Assembly: GCF_010091925.1 (NCBI RefSeq)
Contig: NZ_WVID01000003.1
Coordinates: forward strand, 124,001 to 188,000
Length of the DNA stretch: 64,000 nucleotides
Direction of reading: 5' to 3'
Origin: Nostoc sp. B(2019)
GTDB taxonomy: Bacteria > Cyanobacteriota > Cyanobacteriia > Cyanobacteriales > Nostocaceae
Both the position numbers and the translations under genes were made by a program. The notes beneath the pieces were generated by a model. It was not told the origin of the DNA, did no database searches, and saw nothing but the letters and a program-made list of their open reading frames with translations. Shown here piece by piece: positions 1 through 9,426 of this stretch (positions are counted from its first letter, which is position 1; each line of letters opens with the position of its first letter).

Positions 1-1379
1 ACTAAGGGCGCTTCCCGTGTTGCAGTGACTTTATCTGCCCGGATCTCTAGTTCTGGAGGCGAAAAGGGGTCATTTGTGATCCGCACATCCCTAGCTTGCC
101 AACCTCGCGGATAGAAGTCAATCTGTTGAGCTTCAAACCGCAGCCGATTCACTACACCCCCTGCTTTTGGTGGTGGGACGTTTCTAGCGTCTGGCTGACC
201 ACCTAGAACAAAATCAATTCCTCCAGGACTGCTCACACCTGAAAGGGGCTGATTGGCTCTAATGCGATCGCTCGGCGGACGCCTGGGAACTCCACCTGCT
301 GTCACATTTGTGGGTGAAAAAGCAAAATCTGTTTGCGCTGTGGGTACGTAAATCTCGCCCCCGCCATTATACAGTTCCCCACTATCTTGAATAAAGTTAT
401 AGGTAAAGCGTTGTCCCCGCAATACTTGATCGCCCCTTGTCAAGGCTACATTGCCTTCGCCCACGGCAATTAAGTTGTCCAAATTTACTTGCAGGCGATC
501 GGCATCCACAACCGCCCCATCAAATCGCACCACCACATTACCCTCAGCTGTGATGATTCGTCGTTGCTCGTCATACTCCTGCCGATCTGATGTTACCTCT
601 ACAACTCTTTGTGTTGCTGGTATATTAACAGGTGCGGATGTAGCAGGTGGTTGATTTTGTGGCTGCTCGGTGGCATCATCCTGCTGTACAGGAGTTGGTG
701 TTTGAGTTTGTGGTATTTGTGAATTGAATTCTACAGTAATGGGTGTTGATGGCTGGTTTGTCGGGCTGCGAGACTTGAATTTTACAGTATTTTTTACTAC
801 TTGAGAACTTGATGCATTATCTATAGCAGTTCCAGAGAGAGTGATTTTTCTCGCAGACTGTTGTCCAGCAACATCATGCTGTTTTGATTGAGTTAACTTT
901 TCAGCTAAGGCTTGCGCTTCAGGGTGGTATGACTTCTTGCTGTTTGTGATGATTGGAGAAACTGGCGGCGCATCTGAGCTACTGTCTTCATGAGGATTAG
1001 AGGTTTTAACCTCCTGCATAGGATAACCAACTGTCAGTGGTTGTCCCAAAAGTGCGGCACTCTCAGAGGTGGTGAGAGGTGAAAATTCTGGTGGAAAGGT
1101 TTCTGGGGTACTGGGTACAGATAGGACTTCGGCAACTACCAAGTCATCTTGAGTTGCATTTGCAGGAGTTGGCAGCCGATAACCCCCAGTGTGGCTCGCA
1201 GGTGCAAAATGAGGCAAATCCTTTTGCTGCTTAGATTTGTCCTTGTTTTCCTGCGTTGTCCCAGTCTCAGTTTCTACAAATGATGTAAACTTTGTCTCAC
1301 TAGCAGATGATACAGAATTTGCAGGTTGTAAAGGTTCGCGGATGAGAGGCGGATCAGGCGGCAGAACTGGATGAAGCAT
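1..1379 (-). CDS. DUF3769 (LptD/OstA-like) outer-membrane protein, 5' part
   Basis: The open frame runs from an ATG at 1379 off the left edge, giving about 459 codons. The first 230 or so residues are Pro/Ser/Thr-rich and low in complexity. They are followed by an OstA/LptA-like beta-jellyroll segment with motifs such as VTSDRQEYDEQRRIITAEGN and RGDQVLRGQRFTYNF, typical of cyanobacterial DUF3769 proteins. That family is thought to be the cyanobacterial counterpart of LptD, which inserts lipopolysaccharide into the outer membrane. The expected C-terminal barrel lies outside the window. No strong Shine-Dalgarno precedes the ATG, and no other start was found between it and the nearest upstream sequence examined. 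The family call rests on remembered motifs; the LPS role is inference. Confidence 0.75.
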   Translation of the reverse strand, partial: MLHPVLPPDPPLIREPLQPANSVSSASETKFTSFVETETGTTQENKDKSKQQKDLPHFAPASHTGGYRLPTPANATQDDLVVAEVLSVPSTPETFPPEFSPLTTSESAALLGQPLTVGYPMQEVKTSNPHEDSSSDAPPVSPIITNSKKSYHPEAQALAEKLTQSKQHDVAGQQSARKITLSGTAIDNASSSQVVKNTVKFKSRSPTNQPSTPITVEFNSQIPQTQTPTPVQQDDATEQPQNQPPATSAPVNIPATQRVVEVTSDRQEYDEQRRIITAEGNVVVRFDGAVVDADRLQVNLDNLIAVGEGNVALTRGDQVLRGQRFTYNFIQDSGELYNGGGEIYVPTAQTDFAFSPTNVTAGGVPRRPPSDRIRANQPLSGVSSPGGIDFVLGGQPDARNVPPPKAGGVVNRLRFEAQQIDFYPRGWQARDVRITNDPFSPPELEIRADKVTATREAPL

Positions 1380-1587
1380 ACTTGAACACAATCGAGCTAA
1401 CAAACAGCCAAATGGCCACCGGAAGGATAAATTATAGACTTTGCCTTCCAACTTTCGCCTTCTGCCTACCTGCAACAAGCTATCCGAAGGAGGACACTGC
1501 ATTGTGCAAAGAAGTTGGAGCTGCTTCTGCCGCTCCAAACTTTGGAGGATTCCTGAGCCACTGTATTACTCTCGCCTTTGAGAGTTT

Positions 1588-1618
1588 TAGACGCCAAAAT
1601 GGTAGTATGTGGCGTCTA
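1588..1618. repeat. Inverted repeat TAGACGCCA/TGGCGTCTA
   Basis: Nine-base arms at 1588-1596 and 1610-1618 are perfect complements with a 13-base loop. The motif GTGGCGTCTAG occurs again at 1683-1693. It lies in the gene-free stretch between the DUF3769 gene and psbI (1380-1737), where I see no convincing gene: an 82-codon open frame there has no coding character. It could be a transcript-end hairpin for psbI, which is transcribed toward it, but no U-run follows. Confidence 0.4.
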
Positions 1619-1737
1619 GTTTTAGGCTAAATCCCTTCTCACACTCCCCAAGAGAACTTGTGGAGTAGGATAGCAAGTGAGTGTGGCGTCTAGGAGCTTC
1701 CGCCTTCCGTCGGCAGTCGGGGATTATTTGTCGTTTT

Positions 1738-1854
1738 TTACTCTGCATCCCGGCGGCCGGGGTTACGAGCTGGATCGTTCGACAAAAATCCGAAGACGAA
1801 AGTAGCCACAAACAAGGCAACAACAATATAAACAGCGATTTTTAAAGTCACCAT
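1738..1854 (-). CDS. psbI: Photosystem II reaction center protein I (PsbI)
   Basis: A 38-residue frame starts with ATG at 1854 and ends with TAA. The protein begins [19 protein letters not shown], one membrane span, and ends in the polar tail [13 protein letters not shown]. This pattern ([23 protein letters not shown]) and the length match PsbI, a one-helix subunit beside D1 in the photosystem II core that helps early assembly and core stability. GGAGA lies about 7 bases upstream of the ATG as Shine-Dalgarno. The gene stands alone between unrelated genes, as is usual for psbI in cyanobacteria. Identification is firm despite the short length. Confidence 0.95.
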   Translation of the reverse strand: MVTLKIAVYIVVALFVATFVFGFLSNDPARNPGRRDAE

Positions 1855-2410
1855 AGAAATATCTCCAACGGGTGTCAAAAAGAAGCTTTCTCCCAATTTC
1901 TGCTATGCAGAAAAGATAGCTCCTTTATATTACCCAAATCTTGTCACTTTTTTGGAGGACTTCGATGATAGAGGAGAACCCTTCACTTCGCTCAGGGTGA
2001 GCTTGGCCAACCATCTTGCAGTAACCCAAATGGGGGTCTACCAAGTGTTAGGCGCTGTGTGTGGGTTGTCTAACTTGTAGATGCCTTTAACAAAGAAGTT
2101 GTGGACTAGTGACTCTTGTGACGTTGAATGACGACAGAGGTTTCCCAGTCTAGACATAAAGTAGCTTGTGCTTCAGACATCGCTGCTAGACCATAACACA
2201 TTTAATTTGCAGAGAACAGGTTTGTGCGATCGGCACAGCCGTTGCCGTAGGCATCGCTAAGGTGTTTGTCATTACCCACATTTTCGTAACACTCAAATTG
2301 TAGTGAAACCCATAATCCGCCTGCAATCAGTTGCAGCGGCTCATAGCCCAAGTCCACTTAAGTGGACTAAAATCCTTTAGCAGTAGTCTTTAGACGACAG
2401 TTAATTATCG
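1855..2410. other. Gene-free spacer with a dispersed repeat
   Basis: I see no gene in this 556-base stretch. At 2226-2257 it carries GCGATCGGCACAGCC followed by GTTGCCGTAGGCATCGC, a HIP1-like element bounded by GCGAT and ATCGC that recurs widely in filamentous cyanobacterial spacers. The part next to psbI may hold that gene's promoter. A short repeat-like piece, CACTTCGCTCAGGGTGAGC, lies near 1985. Confidence 0.5.
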
Positions 2411-3115
2411 CTACGATTTCTCAGCCGGGAGTTTTGCGATATCTCTACTAATTCGGCTTTTGATTACTCTTGCAGGTAAACCTACAGCTACAGAGAAGGG
2501 AGGAATATCTTTATTAACAACTGCTCCAGCACCGATAACACTACCTTTGCCGATAGTAACGCCATCTAATACCGTTACTCCGTGCCCTAGCCAACAGTCA
2601 TCCTCAATCACAATTCCCTTGCGAGTGACACCTTGGTATTTGATTGGCTCCATTGGATCTGCAAAATTGTGATTATTGGCATATATTCCTGAGTGGGCAG
2701 CAATCATACAATGCTTGCCAATTTTAATGTCTCCTGGCCCCTCAATACACACGTCCGGACCGATGAAGGTGTCATCATCAATGTGTATACAAGTGTCTTC
2801 CAAACACCCTATATCAACGTTACGCTCGATTGCTACTCCATTTCCTAAAATAACTCTATTATTTTGGTGTCCTTTTCCATCTATCCTTACACCTTTGAAA
2901 ATATATACACCATTAGCAATTTCAATACAAGAAGTCCCCATAAATTCTACGCCATTTTGAATGTAAACGGAGCTGCCTATTTGGGCGAAAATACTACGAT
3001 ATCCAAAATTTCGTAACTTTGCTCCTAGAGCAATAGTGGGAAGCTCTCCTAACAAAGTGGTTACTAGAACTTCTTGCAAGCGTTGCCATTTTGAGGAATT
3101 TTTCTTGTGGTTCAT
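2411..3115 (-). CDS. Hexapeptide-repeat acyltransferase (LbH family)
   Basis: The 234-residue protein consists largely of the hexapeptide repeats of left-handed beta-helix acyltransferases. Clear examples are DDDTFIGPDVCIEGPGDIKIG, the catalytic-type region HSGIYANNHNF with a conserved histidine, and the C-terminal IEDDCWLGHGVTVLDGVTIG then GSVIGAGAVVNKDIPP. Such proteins (WbbJ/LacA/NodL group) transfer acetyl or other acyl groups to sugars, often in surface polysaccharide synthesis. The acceptor cannot be told from sequence. The ATG at 3115 begins MNHKKNSSKW, and there is no signal peptide, so a cytosolic enzyme is likely. No glycosyltransferase neighbours are in view. Confidence 0.85.
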   Translation of the reverse strand: MNHKKNSSKWQRLQEVLVTTLLGELPTIALGAKLRNFGYRSIFAQIGSSVYIQNGVEFMGTSCIEIANGVYIFKGVRIDGKGHQNNRVILGNGVAIERNVDIGCLEDTCIHIDDDTFIGPDVCIEGPGDIKIGKHCMIAAHSGIYANNHNFADPMEPIKYQGVTRKGIVIEDDCWLGHGVTVLDGVTIGKGSVIGAGAVVNKDIPPFSVAVGLPARVIKSRISRDIAKLPAEKS

Positions 3116-4720
3116 GGCTACAGATCTCTTAATAAATTTTTGCTGGCAGTATTGAACGATTGCTCTATAAATAGCCTTATTTATGCTAATACTACTTGTC
3201 TTAGTATTGTTAACCTATAAATTTGGTTAGCAGTTACAAAAAATCCCAATATCAATATATTTAGATGGTTTTCTAAACATTGTAGATAACCAATAAGCCA
3301 AGGTTTGACTGTATGAGCAATTCTCTAAATTAAATCTTGTTTAATCTCTCAATTATTATGCAGAGTTGCCTTGGAGTGCCAGAAACATTCGTACCAGTAT
3401 TCTTATAGCAAGGTACGCAATAATATTGTTTCTTTATGACCAGACCAAACTAACAAAGCAATATTAGTAGATTGCAAGGTCAAACCTTAGACTATTAAAT
3501 TGTCAAATGGGAAAAGTTGTTGATTGAGACAGGCTACTATTTCGTTTTTTCGTAAAAATTGAAAAGCTTGTTACACAACTACCTATAAAGTTGTTTGCCC
3601 TAATAGTACTTTCTATTAGGCTGTTTTAGCCTTTTGAAACAACTCAGTTCAATAAGCTATTTTTCAACAAAAATACATCTATCTAGACTACTTTAAAGAC
3701 CAATGAAAATTGCTGTCTAGCATCACAATGTAACTATTGTTGGATTTTTATAGGTGTTTTTGCCGAAATAAAACCCAATTAGGGTGGATTATCTCCCACT
3801 TCAGCCATCACATTAAAGTTAACCATCGGTGCAAACAAGTAAGCGCTTCCCCGACTGCTATGACGGCTTTCTTGCAACGAATTTCTAGAGTATGCTGCTC
3901 CAATCATGTTGCACACTGATGATTTACAGACTAACCAAATCACGCTTGTAATTACATGAATGGCTTTTAATAACAAGTTGCTTTTAACGATAACACATTT
4001 TGTTTTTAATGGATCAATCTCAAGATGTTAAGTTGACTTCAAAATTACTTATGTATAAAAAACGATAGTTAAATATTTTTTTACTCTAGCGATCGCAATT
4101 ATCAATTAATTTTATACTCAAAAAGAAAAAAATATCTAGATATTCTATTTAGTGACTTAATTAGTGTCTAATTAAATACAGATGCTATTGCCTGAACCCT
4201 ACTAAGTGATGTATAAACGTGAAAACCCAGATAAATTTGTATAAACAAATAATCGTGAGCGAATCAAGGCGATCGCTCACCAAGTTACAACCATATACAG
4301 TCAGCACTTACGTGTAGGTTCCTAAAATCTCATGCCACAAGTTGATGAAAAAATTCAGCGCAAAAGCTATTCAGATCCAGCGGGATCCTGGCTTGTTTTG
4401 TCTATATTTCTAGTGATGTTTAGGCAAGCAACTCACGAATTTCAGGTTACACTCAAAATGATATTTACGATACTTTTTACATCCTCGTCATCAAAAAGCC
4501 AAAATAGTAAAAGTTTTCGCTTTCGCACTACTTAATATTTGACACTTTGTAAATCACCCGATCGGATGAGCCAAGCGGGTGATGTGTGCTTGGTACTGCT
4601 CATTATAGATTTTATTTAGAGGAAACTCAGACATATCTTAATTTTTAAGAGAAGTCTACAAGACAATATAAAATACCCAAATCCAGGTATCGGTTTCAAC
4701 TCACAAACTTGGTTTTAATT
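3116..4720. other. Long AT-rich spacer, no convincing gene
   Basis: About 1.6 kb separates the acyltransferase from the small gene at 4721. The short open frames here (for example 60 codons at 3737-3919 and 67 codons at 4332-4535) have no ribosome binding site or recognisable content. One clear structure is a hairpin at 4553-4583, with arms ATCACCCG and CGGGTGAT and a 15-base loop. It lies 17 bases after the 67-codon frame and 138 bases before the next gene. It lacks a U-run, so it is not a standard terminator; it could belong to a small RNA or a leader. Confidence 0.4.
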
Positions 4721-5044
4721 ATGGTTTTAATTAAAGAAATTGCCCAAGAAGCTCTAAGCACCGGCTATCTAAGCGTTGTAGCCGAAGACCAGATGCGGGT
4801 GCTTATTCAAACTAATTATGACTCAGAAGACTTAGATGCCTGGATCATCTTGCAGCGAGCTGTTGTTGCAGGTGATGTTAAGCAAGAGTCGCGTCGAAAA
4901 AAAGCTTCCCTCTCTTCAAAAGGTAAAAACGCTTCATCAAATCTCAAACTTGCTTACCAAATAGCAGCAGAGATTGCTGGTGCAGCAGCTATGGCTCTGA
5001 CTCTGCCAAAAAATACTAAAGATCAACCTTCATTAGGTGCATAA
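4721..5044 (+). CDS. Small conserved-type hypothetical protein
   Basis: A 107-residue protein begins MVLIKEIAQEALSTGYLSV. The N-terminal half is helical and acidic (AEDQMRVLIQTNYDSEDLDAW), followed by a Lys/Ser-rich linker (RRKKASLSSKGKN) and an Ala-rich C-terminal helix (AYQIAAEIAGAAAMALTLPK). The pattern resembles small proteins of unknown role common in Nostocales, but I cannot assign a function. A TTG at 4709 in a direct repeat of GGTTTTAATTA would add four residues; the ATG is preferred. It stands alone between two long spacers. Coding reality is likely but not certain. Confidence 0.55.
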   Translation: MVLIKEIAQEALSTGYLSVVAEDQMRVLIQTNYDSEDLDAWIILQRAVVAGDVKQESRRKKASLSSKGKNASSNLKLAYQIAAEIAGAAAMALTLPKNTKDQPSLGA

Positions 5045-5738
5045 AAGATTACATAAATAAGCTCTTTTACTGGAATAAAATTGAACTTTAGATACTAGGC
5101 ATTTCAAAGTAAAATATATTTTTCTTGGTGTTTTAGTGCCTTGGTGAACCAGCGCTGTAGGCGGGTTTCCCAACCTAGGCGACTGGGTTAGCGTAGCGTA
5201 AAGCCTTCTCTACGAGAGGCTGCGCCAACGGCATGGCTTCTCTGCGTTCGCGCAGGGGTACGCTTAGAGCGACGTTAGGAGCGTCACCCGGAGGGTGGTT
5301 AAAAAGTCAATTTTTTAACCACATTGAAAAAGTTAGTCCTGTTAAGCTTTTCCTAGGATTTATTAAAAAATAATTAAAAATTCAACTGTTGACTGAAGTA
5401 GCAATTGGCTGTTATCTACTTCAGCTAACATTCTATCGAGCTTTTGAGCTAGGTGTCTCCCCACTAGCAATTGCCAACATAAATCCCAAATAAATATCAA
5501 TATTTATTTAAGTATTAAATATTACTAAATTATTAAATTTTAATATAGAAAGCACATAGCTGAGGGGAACGCATAGAACTATAAACACCCTTGGTGTAAA
5601 CTATAGCAACGAGGAGAGGAATAATTCTCAATGCTTAACAAAGTCATAATATCCTCACAAACACAGTATAAAGAATTGGCAACATTGGGTAAAGACAGTA
5701 AACAATAACCTTAGCTAAACTTGGAGTTTTGCCAACCT
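5045..5738. other. Spacer upstream of glycogen phosphorylase
   Basis: This 694-base stretch has no gene. It contains a dispersed repeat block (5160-5300), a nine-base inverted repeat (CTGAAGTAG at 5393-5401 and CTACTTCAG at 5416-5424, loop 14) and an AT-rich segment from about 5480 to 5560. The promoter of the phosphorylase gene probably lies in the last 250 bases, but I could not fix -35 and -10 boxes. Confidence 0.45.
5160..5300. repeat. Dispersed cyanobacterial repeat block
   Basis: The block includes GTTAGCGTAGCGTAAAGCC, TTCTCTACGAGAGGCTGCGCC and GACGTTAGGAGCGTCACCC, which contain short inverted repeats (CTCTACGAGAG). Closely related strings recur at about 29280-29535 in this window (GATAGCGCAGCGTAAAGCC, CTCTACGAGAGGCTTAGCC, GACGTTAGGAGCGTAACC). 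No coding content. Confidence 0.6.
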
Positions 5739-8303
5739 ATGCAGCCAATTCGTACATTTAACGTATCCCCTTCACTTCCGCCGCGACTCGAACCGCTGCG
5801 GCGGCTGGCACATAACTTGCACTGGGATTGGAACGTTGAAAGCAAAGATTTATTTCGCCGCTTAGACCCCGATCTATGGGAGTCTAGCCGTCATAACCCA
5901 GTATTAATGCTGGGTACTATCTCTCAAGCAAGGCTTTTGGAAGTTGTCGAAGATGAAGGCTTCCTAGCGCAAATGGATCGAGCTGACCGTCAGTTAGAAG
6001 ATTATTTGCAAGAGCGCACCTGGTATCAAAAACAACGAGGACAGACGCCAAAGGAATGCTACGCATATTTTTCGGCTGAATTTGGACTTGTAGATTGTTT
6101 GCCCGTTTATTCTGGAGGTTTGGGCGTTCTGGCGGGGGATCACCTTAAATCAGCCAGTGACTTGGGGCTACCGTTAGTCGGTGTAGGTTTACTGTACCAG
6201 CAAGGCTACTTTGCCCAGTACTTAAATGCCGATGGCTGGCAACAGGAACGTTATCCAATTAACGATTTCTACAATATGCCCCTACATCTGGAGCGCAATC
6301 CCGATGGTTCAGAACTGCGGATTGCGGTAGATTATCCAGGACGTAAGGTGTACGCCAGAGTTTGGCGCGTACAGGTGGGAACTGTGCCGCTATATCTGAT
6401 GGACACCAATATTGAACCCAACAAAGCTTACGACCACGACATCACAGATCAGCTGTATGGTGGCGACATTGATATGCGTATCCACCAGGAAATCATGCTG
6501 GGGATCGGTGGTGTGCAAATGCTCAAAGCTTTGGGGCTAAAAGTCACCGCCTACCACATGAATGAAGGCCACGCAGCCTTCTCTGCCTTGGAGCGTATCC
6601 GTCTTTTGATCCAAGAAGAAGGGTTGAGTTATGCCCAAGCTAAACAAGTGGTGGCTTCGAGTAATATCTTTACCACCCACACGCCAGTACCAGCAGGCAT
6701 TGACTTGTTTGCTCCCGACAAAATCTTGTACTACCTGGGGTACTATGCAGACATCTTTGACTTACCCAAAGAGCAATTTTTAGGATTGGGGCGTGAAAAT
6801 ACAGGTGATTTATCTGGGCCTTTCAGTATGGCGGTGCTAGCTCTGAAGATGGCGACATTTTCTAACGGTGTAGCACAGCTACATGGTGTAGTGTCGCGGC
6901 AAATGTTTCAGGGGTTGTGGCAGAAAGTGCCAGTAGAAGAAGTACCAATCGCAGCAATTACCAATGGTGTTCATGCTCGTAGTTGTGTCGCCAAATCAAC
7001 TCAAGAGTTGTATGACCGCTACTTGGGGCCAAATTGGTCATCAGCACCACCAGATAGCCCGTTGTGGGATCGAATGGAAGCCATTCCTGATGAAGAGTTG
7101 TGGCGCAATCATGAACGCTGCCGGCTAGACATGATTTTGTACGTGCGGGAGCATTTGGTCAAGCATTTGCGCGATCGCGGTGCTTCCCCCTCAGAAATTG
7201 TCCAAGCACAAGAAGTTTTAGATCCTTACGTTTTAACCATTGGCTTTGCCCGTCGCTTTGCCACCTACAAACGTGCTACCCTCTGGATGCGCGATTTAGA
7301 ACGCATCAAGCGGATTTTACTAGGCAACAAAGATAGAAAAGTACAATTTGTGATCGCTGGGAAAGCACACCCCAAGGATATTCCAGGGAAAGAACTTATC
7401 CGCGACATCAATCACTTTATCCACGAACAACACTTAGAAAAACAGGTAGTATTTGTTCCTAATTACGACATTCACATTGCTCGGTTGATGGTAGCGGGTT
7501 GCGACATCTGGTTAAATACACCGCGTCGTCCACGGGAAGCCTCTGGTACTAGTGGCATGAAAGCAGCAATGAATGGATTGCCGAATTTAAGTGTATTAGA
7601 TGGCTGGTGGGATGAAGCTGATTACGTCCGCACAGGTTGGGCGATTGGACATGGAGAAAATTACGACGATCCCAATTACCAGGATGAAGTAGAAGCAAAT
7701 GCTTTCTATGATTTGCTAGAGAAGGAAGTTGCACCGCTATTTTATGAGCACCGGGATAGTGATGGTTTGCCTCGTCCGTGGGTTGCCAAAATGAAAGATG
7801 CAATTCGGTTGAATTGCCCCTTCTTTAATACAGCGCGGATGGTGGGAGAATATGCCGGGCGGGCTTATTTCCCAGCAAGCGATCGCTATCACACCCTGAC
7901 AGTTGATAACTATGCCCCAGCTAAAGAACTAGCTGCTTGGAAAGCAAAATTAGGCGAACACTGGTTTAACATCAGAATCAAAGATGTTGACGTATCAGCA
8001 GCTTCGGAGATTGAAGTTAATCAAACTGTTGCCGTCAAAGCCAAGGTTGATTTGGCAACTTTGACAAATGATGATGTTCAGGTGGAGCTATATCAGGGTG
8101 CGATCGATGCCAATGGTGACATTGTGAACGCTATGCCCGTGGTGATGGATTATCAAGGAGAGGATACACAAGGATTAAGTATTTACACGGCTAATATCAT
8201 TTATACCACCTCTGGTTTACAAGGATTGTCTTTGCGGGTATTGCCGAAACACCAACACCTGTCTAGTCCTTATGAACCAAGGTTGATTGCTTGGGCAGAG
8301 TAA
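5739..8303 (+). CDS. glgP: Alpha-glucan (glycogen) phosphorylase, GT35
   Basis: The enzyme releases glucose-1-phosphate from glycogen ends. The 854-residue protein is the shorter alpha-glucan phosphorylase form, with an N-terminal DUF3417-type region (PPRLEPLRRLAHNLHWDWN). The pyridoxal-phosphate motif EASGTSGMKAAMNG places the cofactor lysine at about residue 608. Other family marks are AYFSAEFGL, YSGGLGVLAGDHLKSASDLG, TTHTPVPAG, TNGVHA and GFARRFATYKRA. An upstream in-frame TTG at 5721 would add six residues, but the ATG at 5739 has GGAG at 5723-5726 twelve bases before it and fits the usual N-terminus MQPIRTFNV. It is transcribed alone and ends 20 bases from a convergent gene. Confidence 0.95.
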   Translation: MQPIRTFNVSPSLPPRLEPLRRLAHNLHWDWNVESKDLFRRLDPDLWESSRHNPVLMLGTISQARLLEVVEDEGFLAQMDRADRQLEDYLQERTWYQKQRGQTPKECYAYFSAEFGLVDCLPVYSGGLGVLAGDHLKSASDLGLPLVGVGLLYQQGYFAQYLNADGWQQERYPINDFYNMPLHLERNPDGSELRIAVDYPGRKVYARVWRVQVGTVPLYLMDTNIEPNKAYDHDITDQLYGGDIDMRIHQEIMLGIGGVQMLKALGLKVTAYHMNEGHAAFSALERIRLLIQEEGLSYAQAKQVVASSNIFTTHTPVPAGIDLFAPDKILYYLGYYADIFDLPKEQFLGLGRENTGDLSGPFSMAVLALKMATFSNGVAQLHGVVSRQMFQGLWQKVPVEEVPIAAITNGVHARSCVAKSTQELYDRYLGPNWSSAPPDSPLWDRMEAIPDEELWRNHERCRLDMILYVREHLVKHLRDRGASPSEIVQAQEVLDPYVLTIGFARRFATYKRATLWMRDLERIKRILLGNKDRKVQFVIAGKAHPKDIPGKELIRDINHFIHEQHLEKQVVFVPNYDIHIARLMVAGCDIWLNTPRRPREASGTSGMKAAMNGLPNLSVLDGWWDEADYVRTGWAIGHGENYDDPNYQDEVEANAFYDLLEKEVAPLFYEHRDSDGLPRPWVAKMKDAIRLNCPFFNTARMVGEYAGRAYFPASDRYHTLTVDNYAPAKELAAWKAKLGEHWFNIRIKDVDVSAASEIEVNQTVAVKAKVDLATLTNDDVQVELYQGAIDANGDIVNAMPVVMDYQGEDTQGLSIYTANIIYTTSGLQGLSLRVLPKHQHLSSPYEPRLIAWAE

Positions 8304-8322
8304 TACAATACTGAGTGTTTCT

Positions 8323-9063
8323 TTAATACTCAGCATTTAGCACTGATTTGGGGATGACAATGTAACCAGTGGTGCGATCGCCTAATACTAAGTTACGTTG
8401 CTCGCCCCAATACCACCAGTGTGCTGCTACATAAGCGCAGATCAAACTATCTAGTTTATCTTCAGCAGCTTTGAGAGCAGCACCAGTAGTAGGGATTTCA
8501 GGAAGAATCAAACTGCTAATGCACAAAAAAGGTTCAAGGGTGGGTAGGATATTAAAAATGTAATTGTAGAGTTTGATTAATTCTAAGCGACGCTCATTCA
8601 GGCGTCCTTTTTTATATTTAAGGATGCGTTCTAAGCCGAATAAATTAACTATTGCTGGATGCGGAAATACTTCTATTTGATATCTGCCAAGTTTTTGCAC
8701 TTCAATGGTTGGTGCATGTGCAAAACCACGAGATTCTAATTCTAAGCCAAAGTTAATAGTGCGTTCTGCAAAGGCTAAATTCTGGTTAGCTGGGTAACAT
8801 CCCGCGTGATATTTACCAAAGTGCTTGTGGCTGAGTTTATCAGGTAGGCGGCTCCCGGTAGTGTTGGGGATGAGAGTAGGTGCGTCTACAGCAACGATGG
8901 CTGGTTCCTTTGGTTGTATGCATGTATCGAGCCATCTGAAAATGTCTGCGATGGCTTCTTTACGATCTAGATCTAGTAGTTGCAGTTGTTTATTCGTCCA
9001 TTCTAAGCAGCATAGTCCACTTGGCTGGGATTTCCACCCTAAATCAATGCCAATAAATTTCAT
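8323..9063 (-). CDS. DUF429 protein, predicted RNase H-fold nuclease
   Basis: The 246-residue protein opens with MKFIGIDLGWKS, the beta-hairpin of an RNase H-like/actin-like fold, and has AIVAVDAPTLIPN and AAEDKLDSLICAYVAAHW, the acidic motifs expected of DUF429. The family is predicted to be nuclease-like but has no settled function. Its ATG at 9063 faces the XRE gene across a 117-base spacer that holds the C-box operator, so the regulator could affect both genes; that is inference. Whether it works with the nearby methyltransferase is untested. Confidence 0.8.
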   Translation of the reverse strand: MKFIGIDLGWKSQPSGLCCLEWTNKQLQLLDLDRKEAIADIFRWLDTCIQPKEPAIVAVDAPTLIPNTTGSRLPDKLSHKHFGKYHAGCYPANQNLAFAERTINFGLELESRGFAHAPTIEVQKLGRYQIEVFPHPAIVNLFGLERILKYKKGRLNERRLELIKLYNYIFNILPTLEPFLCISSLILPEIPTTGAALKAAEDKLDSLICAYVAAHWWYWGEQRNLVLGDRTTGYIVIPKSVLNAEY

Positions 9064-9132
9064 TACCGTAAACCTAAATGTGCGTTGATTATCGCACTTT
9101 TTCTAAATTTACTAAGCAATGTCTTGTAATGT

Positions 9133-9173
9133 GACACATCGTCCGTAGACTGATAGTCCGTAGACACTGACAA
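9133..9173 (+). promoter_or_regulatory. C-box-like operator upstream of XRE gene
   Basis: Three GAC-starting sites are spaced exactly 15 bases apart: GACACATCGTC (9133-9143), GACTGATAGTC (9148-9158) and GACACTGACAA (9163-9173). The same CGTA tetramer separates them. The central site is a perfect GACTnnnAGTC palindrome, the half-operator consensus of controller (C) proteins of restriction-modification systems. It lies 8 bases before the ATG of the XRE gene, where such proteins bind to activate and then repress their own promoter. Resemblance to the consensus is from memory. Confidence 0.8.
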
Positions 9174-9180
9174 TCGGCAG

Positions 9181-9426
9181 ATGGATAAATCGAAACAAAA
9201 GATTCTTCGTGTCTTAGGTTATCTTGTGAGGCAACGCAGAACAGAGCTAGGAATTTCACAAGAAGAACTCGGACTACGAGCTAACCTAGATCGCACATAT
9301 ATATCTGGAGTAGAACGGGGAGTCAGAAATCCCTCGCTAACTGCTCTGGTAAGTCTTGCTTATGGCTTAGACATCAAGGTTTCGGTTCTTCTTGAAAATT
9401 TTCAAATAGAAGTAGATAAACTTTAG
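9181..9426 (+). CDS. Controller-like XRE/HTH regulator (C protein type)
   Basis: The 81-residue protein is a single HTH_3 domain. The helix-turn-helix covers about residues 22-47 (LGISQEELGLRANLDRTYIS), followed by GVERGVRNPSLTALVSLAYGLD, the exact layout of restriction-modification C proteins. It starts at ATG 9181 directly behind the C-box array, so autoregulation as in other C genes is very likely. Its stop overlaps the stop of the convergent methyltransferase gene by four bases. In classical systems the C gene is followed by the restriction enzyme gene on the same strand; here the methyltransferase occupies that place and no endonuclease is evident. Confidence 0.85.
   Translation: MDKSKQKILRVLGYLVRQRRTELGISQEELGLRANLDRTYISGVERGVRNPSLTALVSLAYGLDIKVSVLLENFQIEVDKL

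Noticed and set aside
1382-1630. 82-codon open frame between the DUF3769 gene and psbI
   Set aside because: No ribosome binding site, no family-like pattern, and the segment contains an inverted repeat; treated as spacer.
1587-1826. 79-codon minus-strand frame overlapping psbI
   Set aside because: It is an out-of-frame shadow of psbI, whose sequence is unmistakable.
3737-3976. Opposed 60- and 65-codon frames in the long spacer
   Set aside because: Neither has a start context or recognisable content; both read the same stretch on opposite strands.
4332-4535. 67-codon frame with hydrophobic middle
   Set aside because: Possible tiny gene, but the Ser-rich end and lack of a ribosome binding site make chance more likely.
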